A stretch of DNA of 56,521 bases from the NCBI GenBank assembly GCA_045604805.1, contig JAZUOT010000005.1, positions 1 to 56,521 on the forward strand. Reading direction: 5' to 3'. This document shows positions 28,800 through 36,918 of this stretch, piece by piece (positions within the stretch are counted from its first letter, which is position 1; every line of letters begins with the position of its first letter). The position numbers were made by a program, and so were the translations under genes. The notes under the pieces were generated by a model. The model did no database searches and was not told the origin of the DNA. It saw only the letters and a list, made by a program, of their open reading frames with translations. The DNA comes from JAZUOT01 sp045604805. Lineage in GTDB: Bacteria; Bacillota; Clostridia; Oscillospirales; Acutalibacteraceae.

Positions 28800-30470
28800 T
28801 TATTGAAGTTCACTAAGTTTTTGTTCTCTTATTTTAGATACATCGGTTTCTCTTATTATCTTTCTCAGAGGTAAAACACTACCAGGAGAAACTGAAAGCT
28901 CATCTAAACCTATCGACAAGAAAAACTCGGTAAGCGTAGGATCTGCACCAAGCTCCCCACATATTCCAGCCCAACAACCTTCTTTATGAGCATTATCAAC
29001 TACCATTTTTATCAAACGCAAAATAGCTAAGTGATGCGAATCAAAGAAATCCCCCAAATCCGGATTTTGTCTATCTATAGCTTCGGTATATTGCGAAAGG
29101 TCATTAGTGCCTATGCTAAAGAAATCGACTTCACTAGCAAGCTTGTCACTTATTATTGCCGCAGCCGGTGTTTCTATCATTATTCCGAATTCAATATTTT
29201 TATCGTAGTTTATATTTTTCTCACTTAATTCCGCCATCATCTCATTCATTATGGTTTTAGCTTTTTTAACTTCACTAACAGAAATAACCATCGGCAACAT
29301 GATGGCCATTTTACCGAATGCTGAAGCGCGTAATAAAGCCCTGAGCTGGGTTTTAAAAACTTCAGGCCTTTTTAAGCATATCCTCAAAGCTCTTAATCCC
29401 ATCGCAGGGTTTTCTTCTTTTGGCATATTAAAATAATCTATCTGTTTATCAGCACCAATATCCAGGGTTCGAACTACAACTTTCTTCCCAGACATTTTCT
29501 GTACCGCTTCTTTGTATATTTCAAACTGTTCTTCTTCGCTTGGGTAGTCTTCTCTGCCTAAATAAATAAATTCACTTCTGAAAAGGCCTATACCATCTGC
29601 ATCATTACTCAAAGCAGCATCCAGATCAGAAACATCGCCAATATTAGCATAAATTCCTATTCCCTGGCCATCTATACTCTTATTTTCTTTACCTACCAAG
29701 CTATTTAAAAATTTTAATTCCTTATCGGCTTCAGCCTTTTTGCTTCTCATTTCTTTTATAATTTCTTCGCTGGGGTTTATATATATTTTTCCTTCGAAAC
29801 CATCAACTATAGCCTCACAGCCATTCGAATTCTCTGCTAAATTATCACCAACACCTATAACTGCAGGAATGTTCATAGTCCTAGCTAATATAGCCGTATG
29901 TGAGCTTGCTGAACCTTTTTTTGTAACAAAGGCCAAGACTTTTTTCTTATCTAGCTGCACAGTTTCACTGGGAGCTAAGTCATCTGCAGCAACTATTACC
30001 GGTGTGTCAAAATCATACATAGATCCCGAATTTTCGCCAGATAAATTAGCTATAATACGTTTCGATATATCTTTGACATCGGCTGCACGGCCTTTCATGT
30101 ACTCGTCATCCATAGATGAAAACATCTGAGCAAAAGTTTTACAAGTTTCACTTACCGCATACTCGGCATTTACTTTTTGCTCGCTAATCATATTTTCTAT
30201 GGAATCATTGTAATCCAAATCTTCCACCATCATCTTATGGATGTCAAAGATCAGGGCGTTTTCTTCCCCGACTTCTTTCAATGCTTTATCAAAAAGCATA
30301 TCCAGCTCTTTCAGAGTATGTTCCTTCGCAAGTTTAAAGCGCTGCAGCTCCGCATCGATATCTTGTATCAAGTATTTATTTGTTTTGTCATTTTTCTGCT
30401 TTAGGAACTTTATTTTACCAAAAGCAACACCACGGTAAACACCATTACCCTCAAGCGCAACCATGCCCAT
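28800..30470 (-). CDS. ptsI: Phosphoenolpyruvate-protein phosphotransferase (PTS enzyme I)
   Basis: EI takes phosphate from PEP and gives it to HPr. The 556-residue product has the phosphohistidine in KKGSASSHTAILART (about residue 187), the PEP-binding barrel with GLRALRICL and FGIMIETPAA, and the conserved Cys in WAGICGELGAD. Start ATG follows AAGGGG. It is 46 bp after ptsH. Confidence 0.96.
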   Translation of the reverse strand: MGMVALEGNGVYRGVAFGKIKFLKQKNDKTNKYLIQDIDAELQRFKLAKEHTLKELDMLFDKALKEVGEENALIFDIHKMMVEDLDYNDSIENMISEQKVNAEYAVSETCKTFAQMFSSMDDEYMKGRAADVKDISKRIIANLSGENSGSMYDFDTPVIVAADDLAPSETVQLDKKKVLAFVTKKGSASSHTAILARTMNIPAVIGVGDNLAENSNGCEAIVDGFEGKIYINPSEEIIKEMRSKKAEADKELKFLNSLVGKENKSIDGQGIGIYANIGDVSDLDAALSNDADGIGLFRSEFIYLGREDYPSEEEQFEIYKEAVQKMSGKKVVVRTLDIGADKQIDYFNMPKEENPAMGLRALRICLKRPEVFKTQLRALLRASAFGKMAIMLPMVISVSEVKKAKTIMNEMMAELSEKNINYDKNIEFGIMIETPAAAIISDKLASEVDFFSIGTNDLSQYTEAIDRQNPDLGDFFDSHHLAILRLIKMVVDNAHKEGCWAGICGELGADPTLTEFFLSIGLDELSVSPGSVLPLRKIIRETDVSKIREQKLSELQ

Positions 30471-30516
30471 AATTTAAACCCCTTAAATTAGATAAAATAA
30501 GAACCTTACACAATAA

Positions 30517-30774
30517 TCATAGATTCTCTTTAAAAAAGTTTTCTAAAGCAGCAGAAGCTTCTTTTTCATCTTCTCCATCGGTTATTACTGTTATTGTTTC
30601 TCCGCATTTGGCTGCTAAACCCATAACGGCGAATAAACGCTTTGCATCAGCTTGCTTATCACCTTTAGCTATAAATACCTTAGACTTAAATGTGGCTGCT
30701 TGTTTAACAAAAAGCCCCGCTGGTCTGGCGTGAATTCCGTCCTTATCAGTCAACACATAGTCAAATTTAGTCAT
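30517..30774 (-). CDS. ptsH: HPr phosphocarrier protein lacking the regulatory serine
   Basis: The 85-residue HPr has catalytic His15 in DGIHARPAG. At position 46, where low-GC Gram-positive HPr carries Ser for HPr kinase (usual context AKS(I/L)), this protein has Arg: ADAKRLFAVMGL. The flanking Met and Leu contacts with EI are kept. It therefore looks competent for sugar transport but not for HPrK/CcpA catabolite signalling through Ser46. A second HPr copy may exist outside the window. Confidence 0.93.
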   Translation of the reverse strand: MTKFDYVLTDKDGIHARPAGLFVKQAATFKSKVFIAKGDKQADAKRLFAVMGLAAKCGETITVITDGEDEKEASAALENFFKENL

Positions 30775-30852
30775 AATTCGATTATACCCCTTTGTTTAAA
30801 TAAAATGCATGTGTTAAATAAAAAAAAACACAAACATTTGATATAATGAAAC

Positions 30853-31389
30853 CTATCGGCAAAAATGCTCGATATAGTTATCTATAGAATTTTGTATGAT
30901 CTCAACTGCTCTTTTAGGTCCGCTTACTTCGTTTACCGCTGTTCTCTTATTTTCAAGAGATTTGTACACTGTGAAAAAATGCCGCATCTCCTCAAAAGTA
31001 TGAGCTGGCAATTCACTTATGTCTTTATAACCATTATACATAGGATCTGTAAAAGGTATGGATATTATTTTTTCATCTGGCCGCCCGCCGTCTATCATAG
31101 AAATTACTCCTATTGGATAACAGCTTACTAAAGTCAACGGTTCTATTGATTCAGAGCACAGTATTAATACATCGAGTGGATCAAAATCTTCAGCATAAGT
31201 TCTTGGAATAAACCCATAATTTGCCGGATAAATAGTCGACGTGTATAGTATCCTATCTAGCCTAAGTAAGCCAACTTCTTTATCAAGTTCGTATTTTTTC
31301 TTACTTCCTTTGGTTATTTCAACCACTGCGTCGAAACTTGTCGGAGAAATACGTCCCGGATGTATATCATGCCAAATATTAACAGACAC
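30853..31389 (-). CDS. ppa: Inorganic pyrophosphatase (family I)
   Basis: It hydrolyses PPi to phosphate. The 178-residue soluble enzyme has YPANYGFIP, the metal-binding core EDFDPLDVLIL (Asp68, Asp70, Asp73) and DGGRPDEKI. The core is D-F-D-P-L-D rather than the common D-G-D-P-(L/I)-D; the three aspartates are intact. It lies upstream of ptsH on the same strand with a 78-bp gap. Confidence 0.93.
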   Translation of the reverse strand: MSVNIWHDIHPGRISPTSFDAVVEITKGSKKKYELDKEVGLLRLDRILYTSTIYPANYGFIPRTYAEDFDPLDVLILCSESIEPLTLVSCYPIGVISMIDGGRPDEKIISIPFTDPMYNGYKDISELPAHTFEEMRHFFTVYKSLENKRTAVNEVSGPKRAVEIIQNSIDNYIEHFCR

Positions 31390-31465
31390 AAGATTCCCCC
31401 TTATTACATACGTAACAGTTATTCATAGTAAACTAAAATATAGAAAAATACAAGTTAATAGAAAA

Positions 31466-31690
31466 ATGGTGGGGGTAAATTCTGATTTAAGGCATTACAT
31501 TCCCGCTCTGCACCGTAGATCTAAGTGTTTTTTTCGTTCACTCGATACTATAAAAGCTGTTATTAAGATTTTTGTTAATGCTTTTAATAGTTTTACTGTT
31601 CGTAAAAAGTTATTTCCCTAATTTAGAATCTGCTTTTTTCCTTTTTTCTTTTCTCTAAACTCTCGCAAAAGGGTACTCTTTATCTCTCAT
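31466..31690 (+). pseudogene. IS1-like transposase, C-terminal remnant (copy 1)
   Basis: The frame 31466-31621 reads VNSDLRHYIPALHRRSKC, then FFRSLDTIKAVIKIFVNAF and VRKKLFP, the C-terminal end of an IS1-like transposase (LRHYxxxLHRRSKC..KS motif). A one-base insertion near 31617 breaks the frame before the NLKSSFF tail. The same stretch is at 35794-35985, and its last part is at 10672. No catalytic core is present. Confidence 0.65.
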
Positions 31691-31695
31691 TAAAT

Positions 31696-31724
31696 TTGAC
31701 AACCATTTAGAAATCAGCTAGTAT
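31696..31724 (+). promoter_or_regulatory. Promoter of OPT-pqqD-murC
   Basis: Perfect TTGACA (31696-31701), 17-bp spacer, TAGTAT (31719-31724), just downstream of the IS1-like remnant and about 80 bp before the OPT start. Confidence 0.7.
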
Positions 31725-31803
31725 TTTATAGATAGTGTAGTAATGAGTTGTGTTCGTGCTGTATCGTTATTGTTCGTACTCAGCTCTAGGAGCGATGTGT
31801 AAA

Positions 31804-33789
31804 ATGGATAACGTAAACAGCAATAATGGTGAAAATTTTAGGCCATATGTCCTTGCAGACAAAACTGTTCCAGAATTCACAATAACAGCGATTATCATAG
31901 GTTCTATTCTTTCTGTGGTTTTTGGGGCAGCCAATGCTTATCTTGGCCTTTTAATAGGTACTACGATATCTGCTTCTATTCCGGCTGCAGTAATATCGAT
32001 GGGCATTATACGAGGTGTATTAAAAAGGGACTCTATCCTTGAAAATAATATTGTTCAGACTATAGCTTCAGCGGGACAGGCGGTTGCGTCTGGAGCAATA
32101 TTCACCTTACCCGTATGGTTCATGTGGAAAGATGAGTGGCATCTACATTCTGGGCCTTCGATTTTCGTTATAGCTTCTATCACGTTGTGCGGCGGTCTGC
32201 TTGGTGTTTGCTTTATGATACCATTGAGGCGGGCACTTGTTGTGAAGGAGCATGGCATTTTACCGTACCCTGAAGGTACTGCTTGTGCAGAGATACTAAT
32301 AGCTGGAGAAACTGGAGGCTCTAGAGCGTCTAACGTTTTTGCTGGGCTTGGTATCTCTTCGATATTTAAATTTATAGAGGATGGTTTTAAACTTTTTCCC
32401 AGTATGGTTCGCTATCCAATACCGTCGTACGGGACCGGTGTGGAATTAAATATTTCACCTGCATTGCTTGGCGTTGGATATGTTTGCGGGATGAGGGCTA
32501 CTTCATACATGATGGTTGGTGGCCTACTCAATTGGTTTGTTATTATGCCGCTCATTAAGCTGTTTGCTGGAAATGCAGTGCTATTCCCTGGCACGGTTCC
32601 AATTAGCAGTATGTCATATGATCAGATATATACTGATTATATAAGATATATCGGTGCAGGAGCAGTTGCTGCTGGTGGAATAATGAGTCTTTGCAAGTCT
32701 TTACCTACTATGGCATCGACATTTTCTAAGGTTATAAAGAATTTTTCCAGAAATCGTGAGGTAGATTTATCACAGACAGATTTCAAGTCGAATAATGTTT
32801 TGCGGACAGATTTAGACATGCCAAGCAGGGTGTCTCTGTTTATAATTTTATCTGTGATTTTATATATGGTATTCGTGCCAAACATACCCGTCACCATTGC
32901 TGGAACCGCGATGATAGCATTTTTTGGATTTTTCTTTGCCTCAGTTGCCTCAAGACTTGTTGGCCTTGTTGGTACAACTAATAATCCAGTTTCAGGTATG
33001 ACCATTGCAACACTCTTGTTTACAACTGTTGCTTTTAAGTTAGCAGGTAGTAGCTCACATGGCACCATGATTTCTGCGATAGTTATAGCTTCAATCATAT
33101 GTGTGGCGTCTTCTATTGCTGGTGATACTTCGCAGGATTTAAAAACGGGCTTTATAGTTGGTGCTACTCCTAAATATCAGCAGTACGCCATGATAATAGG
33201 TGTTGTTGTTTCCTCTTTATCAATCGGTGGAATTTTATATTTATTCGATATTTCGTGGGGTTTTGGTAAGGGTTCTATACTTGCTGCGCCTCAGGCCAAT
33301 TTGATGAAAGTGATTACTGAAGGTGTTATGCAGAACAACTTACCGTGGGTTTTGGTTATAGCTGGTGCATTTATAGCAATAGCCATGGAAATAGTCGGCC
33401 TTCCTTCATTGCCAATAGCTGTTGGCGCTTATCTAAGAATAGGCGTATCACTCTGCTTTTTCGCTGGTGGATTATTAAGAAAATTAGCAGAAAATGTGAA
33501 TAGGCCTAAAACTGACGAACAAATTTTAAAAAGAAAAGAAAGTATAGATAAAGGGGTTCTCTTTTCTTCTGGCTTAATTGCTGGTGAAGGTCTTATAGGC
33601 GTTATTCTAGCTGTTTTAGCTATAGTTCCTTCTTCAAGTGGTACAGTGGAAGATACTATAAATTTGTCTTTGTTTTCTTTAGGTCAGACTGGTTCTTTGA
33701 CAATGTTTGGAGTTATTGCTTTGAGTATTTTAGCGTTTACATTTAGGAACACTTCTTCAGATAAAAAAAATACTATCGATGAGGACTAG
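31804..33789 (+). CDS. OPT family oligopeptide transporter
   Basis: The 661-residue polytopic protein has about 15 membrane spans and the OPT-family starts RPYVLADKTVPEFT, AANAYLGLLIGTTISASIPAAV and the later EGTACAEIL segment. The family takes up oligopeptides or metal chelates by proton symport. AGGAG at 31788-31792 lies 11 bases before ATG 31804 and only two before ATG 31795, so the start is slightly uncertain. It overlaps no neighbour and shares a promoter with the PqqD-like gene and murC. Confidence 0.88.
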   Translation: MDNVNSNNGENFRPYVLADKTVPEFTITAIIIGSILSVVFGAANAYLGLLIGTTISASIPAAVISMGIIRGVLKRDSILENNIVQTIASAGQAVASGAIFTLPVWFMWKDEWHLHSGPSIFVIASITLCGGLLGVCFMIPLRRALVVKEHGILPYPEGTACAEILIAGETGGSRASNVFAGLGISSIFKFIEDGFKLFPSMVRYPIPSYGTGVELNISPALLGVGYVCGMRATSYMMVGGLLNWFVIMPLIKLFAGNAVLFPGTVPISSMSYDQIYTDYIRYIGAGAVAAGGIMSLCKSLPTMASTFSKVIKNFSRNREVDLSQTDFKSNNVLRTDLDMPSRVSLFIILSVILYMVFVPNIPVTIAGTAMIAFFGFFFASVASRLVGLVGTTNNPVSGMTIATLLFTTVAFKLAGSSSHGTMISAIVIASIICVASSIAGDTSQDLKTGFIVGATPKYQQYAMIIGVVVSSLSIGGILYLFDISWGFGKGSILAAPQANLMKVITEGVMQNNLPWVLVIAGAFIAIAMEIVGLPSLPIAVGAYLRIGVSLCFFAGGLLRKLAENVNRPKTDEQILKRKESIDKGVLFSSGLIAGEGLIGVILAVLAIVPSSSGTVEDTINLSLFSLGQTGSLTMFGVIALSILAFTFRNTSSDKKNTIDED

Positions 33790-33790
33790 T

Positions 33791-34156
33791 ATGCCTTTAA
33801 AATTTAGAAAATCAATCATAATTGATGACTATCTGCAATTAATTCCTGTTATTTCTAGCGATATAAAATTTAAATTATTGAACGATGCTTGTGTGGAGCT
33901 GACGGTTCCACACAAGGGTTTTGTTAATAAGTTGGCACAGACTTTTTTTTCAACACCTAGAACAAGTAAGATTAGACTTGATGAGTACGGATCTTGTGTG
34001 TGGAAAAATATCAATGGTGTGAATAATATAGCAAATATCTCCTCCATATTAAAAAATAATTTTGGTAGTAAGGCTGAACCTTTGCATGAAAGAATGATTC
34101 AGTTTGTAGAAATCTTGAAAAATGAAGGATATATCACATTAAATAAATCGGCTTAA
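33791..34156 (+). CDS. PqqD-like (RRE-fold) protein
   Basis: The 121-residue product ends in a PqqD-type domain: LDEYGSCVWKNING, then a helix NIANISSILKNNF and a winged-helix tail FVEILKNEGYI. PqqD-like domains (the RiPP recognition element) bind leader peptides, but free-standing copies beside OPT transporters also occur. I start at ATG 33791, five bases after GAGGA. No radical SAM or other modifying enzyme is nearby. Confidence 0.75.
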   Translation: MPLKFRKSIIIDDYLQLIPVISSDIKFKLLNDACVELTVPHKGFVNKLAQTFFSTPRTSKIRLDEYGSCVWKNINGVNNIANISSILKNNFGSKAEPLHERMIQFVEILKNEGYITLNKSA

Positions 34157-34192
34157 ACACCACAGTATTAATGAGTCAGGAGTTTTGTGGAA

Positions 34193-35563
34193 ATGTATGA
34201 TGATCTTTTAAGTAAAGTGGAAAAAATACATTTTGTAGGTATAGGCGGTTCAGGTATGTGTCCCATGGCCGAGGTTTTAGCTAATAGAGGTTACCAGATA
34301 AGCGGTTCCGATACTTACAAATCCGATACTTTAGAGAGGATTCTGGCTACTGATATAAAAATTTTTTTTGAACATACTTCTGAAAATATTAATGGAGTGG
34401 ATTTAGTTGTATATTCTGCTGCCATTAAAAATAATAATCCTGAAATAATAGCAGCCAATAACAAGGGAATTCCTGTAATTGAACGGAGTGTTATGCTAGG
34501 ACTGCTTGTTGAAGAATACAAAAAATCTATTGCGGTTTCAGGAACTCATGGAAAAACTACTACTACCGCTATGATTACGCAGATATTTTTAGACTCTGGA
34601 AAAGAACCGTCTGCTATTATTGGCGGTAAGCTTAACAAGCTAGGCAGTAACTCTTGTGTAGGAAAAAGCGAGATAATGGTATGTGAAGCTTGCGAATATG
34701 TTGATAGTTTTCTGCGACTTTACCCTTTTATCTCAGTTATACTTAATGTTGACTCAGACCATTTAGATTATTTTAAAACTTTTGATAATGTAAAAAGATC
34801 TTTTTCAAAATTTGCCAAGCAGACAAAAGATACAATTGTATACAACGGAGATGATATTGACTGTGAAGAATGTGTTTCATTTTTATCGCAAAAAAAGATA
34901 AGTTTTGGACTTAAAGTTGGAAATACCTATAGAGCTACAGATATACACACAAAGGATAATAGTGTATGCAAGACATTTTCTGTGGAATATCGGCAGAAAA
35001 AAATAGCAGATATAACTCTTGCTGTTCCAGGTGAATATAATTTGATGAATGCACTTGCAGCTTTTGCTGTTGCACATTATATGGGAGTTTCATCAGAAGA
35101 TATAGTGCAAAGTTTAAATAACTTTACAGGTGTACACAGGAGATTTGAAATTCTTGATAATATTAATAACATAATGCTCGCAGATGACTTTGCCCATCAT
35201 CCTACTGAACTAAGAGCTGTATTAAATTGTGCTATGAATATGGGTTTTAAGAGAGTTTGGGCTGTTTTTCAACCACATACTTTTTCACGTACGGCCGCTT
35301 TTTTAGATGAATTTGCAGATGCTCTATCTATTCCAGATAAGGTTATTTTATCTGAAATCCTTCCAGTTAGAGAAATTAATACTCAAGGAATCCATTCAAG
35401 AGATTTAGCTAGTAAAATACCTGGTAGCATTTATCTCAAAACATTTGAAGAAATTACTGATTATATAGTACGTAATACTAATAGTGGTGATCTTGTATTG
35501 ACTTTGGGCGGAGGAAACGTCTATAAGTGTGCCCACATGATCTTAAATGCCTTAAAAAAATAA
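34193..35563 (+). CDS. murC: UDP-N-acetylmuramate--L-alanine ligase
   Basis: MurC adds the first amino acid of the peptidoglycan stem. The 456-residue product has the nucleotide-binding VGIGGSGM, the ATP-binding GTHGKTTTT (about residue 116), the ligase motif ACEYVDSFLRLYP and the C-terminal DDFAHHPTE. An in-frame GTG at 34187 would add two residues; the ATG has better spacing from AGGAG. It is the last gene after OPT and PqqD-like. Confidence 0.96.
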   Translation: MYDDLLSKVEKIHFVGIGGSGMCPMAEVLANRGYQISGSDTYKSDTLERILATDIKIFFEHTSENINGVDLVVYSAAIKNNNPEIIAANNKGIPVIERSVMLGLLVEEYKKSIAVSGTHGKTTTTAMITQIFLDSGKEPSAIIGGKLNKLGSNSCVGKSEIMVCEACEYVDSFLRLYPFISVILNVDSDHLDYFKTFDNVKRSFSKFAKQTKDTIVYNGDDIDCEECVSFLSQKKISFGLKVGNTYRATDIHTKDNSVCKTFSVEYRQKKIADITLAVPGEYNLMNALAAFAVAHYMGVSSEDIVQSLNNFTGVHRRFEILDNINNIMLADDFAHHPTELRAVLNCAMNMGFKRVWAVFQPHTFSRTAAFLDEFADALSIPDKVILSEILPVREINTQGIHSRDLASKIPGSIYLKTFEEITDYIVRNTNSGDLVLTLGGGNVYKCAHMILNALKK

Positions 35564-35785
35564 GTTAATAGAGTGGCGGATGTTATAAAAAAAGCTAAGG
35601 AATCTCTGATTTAGGGGGAAAGCACCAAATTTGCCGTAATAGCAAATTTGTAAATTCTCCTATGTATTGCTCATATTCTGCAGCTCTACAGCCAATCGGT
35701 TTATACAATATTTGGGATTGTCTCTTATAAATAAAAAAAACAGGATCTATTAAAACATACTTCCTCCTAAAATATAAAATCCAAA
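35564..35785. other. Intergenic DNA after murC
   Basis: No gene seen. A perfect 9-bp palindrome, CAAATTTGC (35626-35634) with GCAAATTTG (35642-35650), could form a hairpin, but it lacks a following T-run. Confidence 0.4.
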
Positions 35786-35793
35786 CTTATACC

Positions 35794-35985
35794 GTGGAAG
35801 GGGTGAATTCTAATTTAAGGCATTACATTTACGCTTTGCACCGTAGGTCTAAGTGTTTTTTTCGTTCGCTTGATACTATAAAAGCTGTTCTTAAAATTTT
35901 TGTTAATGCTTTTAATAATTTTGCTGCTCATAAAAAGCTATTTCCTAATTTAAAATCATCCTTTTTTCTTTCTTCTTTTCTTTAA
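35794..35985 (+). pseudogene. IS1-like transposase, C-terminal remnant (copy 2)
   Basis: It reads VNSNLRHYIYALHRRSKC, FFRSLDTIKAVLKIFVNAF and AAHKKLFPNLKSSFF to a stop, in one frame. It starts at the same point of the transposase as copy 1, although the DNA further left differs. It abuts an IS30-type remnant on the opposite strand. Confidence 0.65.
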
Positions 35986-35989
35986 CTGC

Positions 35990-36064
35990 TCATAATAGGG
36001 CACTCCCTTCTGCGGTTATGTGTTGACCTTTGCGATGTCCCGTATTATAATCGGGATTGACCAT
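35990..36064 (-). pseudogene. IS30-family transposase, N-terminal remnant
   Basis: Minus strand ATG at 36064, behind AAGGAG, encodes 24 residues (MVNPDYNTGHRKGQHITAEG and four more) before a stop. The KGQHIT.EER-type start is that of IS30-family transposases. The DNA from 36065 to about 36180 is probably the element's left end. The rest is lost at the junction with the IS1-like remnant. Confidence 0.6.
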
Positions 36065-36227
36065 AGCGATGATCTCCTTCGAATTGGTTTGTGGTAATTC
36101 AATTCTACTACAAGAGTCTTGCTATGGATACTTTTTTATTCAAAACTATTTCAACTTCATTTTACAACGCGCTACCATTTTTAGTGAAAAGTAAATGCTT
36201 TTGCCGTGGGGCAAAGGTATGTATAAA

Positions 36228-36256
36228 TTGACAATTTTTATGGCTTATGATACACT
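36228..36256 (+). promoter_or_regulatory. Promoter of tRNA-Leu
   Basis: Perfect TTGACA (36228-36233), 17-bp spacer, TACACT (36251-36256), ten bases before the tRNA. Confidence 0.8.
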
Positions 36257-36265
36257 AAAATAGTT

Positions 36266-36350
36266 GCGAGTGTGCTGGAACTGGTAGACAGGCACGTTTG
36301 AGGGGCGTGTGCTTGTGGGCGTACGGGTTCAAGTCCCGTCACTCGCACCA
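36266..36350 (+). tRNA. tRNA-Leu (anticodon GAG)
   Basis: Acceptor GCGAGTG (36266-36272) pairs with CACTCGC (36340-36346), and CCA is encoded. The anticodon stem CACGT/GCGTG encloses loop TTGAGGG with anticodon GAG, which reads CUC/CUU. The variable arm is long as expected for class II tRNA, and the T-loop GGGTTCAAGTCCC is standard. Confidence 0.95.
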
Positions 36351-36356
36351 TAAGTA

Positions 36357-36401
36357 AACCGACAGTTAATATAATTATCTACTGTCGGTTAGTTGTTTTT
36401 T
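36357..36401 (+). terminator. Terminator after tRNA-Leu
   Basis: AACCGACAGT (36357-36366) pairs perfectly with ACTGTCGGTT (36381-36390), then AGTTGTTTTTTA. It begins seven bases after the tRNA. Confidence 0.9.
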
Positions 36402-36473
36402 ACGTAAAACCTCTGACATATCAAGGCTTTTCCATTCACCGATGCACCCATTTAGAAGCCGACCCTACGTACT

Positions 36474-36702
36474 TCAAGTATCCAAATGCTATACGGAAAT
36501 TGCTCTGTACCACCAATACGATTGAGGAATTTAATTGCCAGTTACATAAGGTAACCCCCAGTCAAAATCGGTCTTTCCTACCGATGGTAGCTTGCTAAAA
36601 ATGCTATACCTGATTATGATAGACATTACGAAAAAATGGATCGCCCAGCCACAACCCTCAATTAACTTACTTCATTCTAACTACTTTTTGCTGTATTGAG
36701 AA
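36474..36702 (+). pseudogene. IS256-family transposase, C-terminal remnant with frameshift
   Basis: From 36474 the frame reads FKYPNAIRKLLCTTNTIEEF and NCQLHKVTP, the typical IS256/Mutator end (YP..IRK.IYTTNAIE..NRQ.RK.T). A frameshift near 36563 moves to VFPTDGSLLKMLYLIMIDIT then KKWIAQPQ and a stop at 36702. The core with the DDE residues is missing. The DNA to 36890 holds only short stop-interrupted frames that I cannot assign. Confidence 0.75.
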
Positions 36703-36918
36703 AATAAGAAAGATTTACAAGAAATCATTCCCAAACTCTGCGAGATGAAGTATGTTGAGTTCATAGAAGGCACTGTAGGAAATATGAATAAGGAAACTAT
36801 CAGGAACTATAATCAGGAAACAGGAAGAAGATGACAGAGTAGAAGGATAAGTCCATAGCCATCCATTTAGGAATGGGAGTCCCTAACTTGTTTTTTGAGG
36901 TTTGGTGGTGAATGTCTG

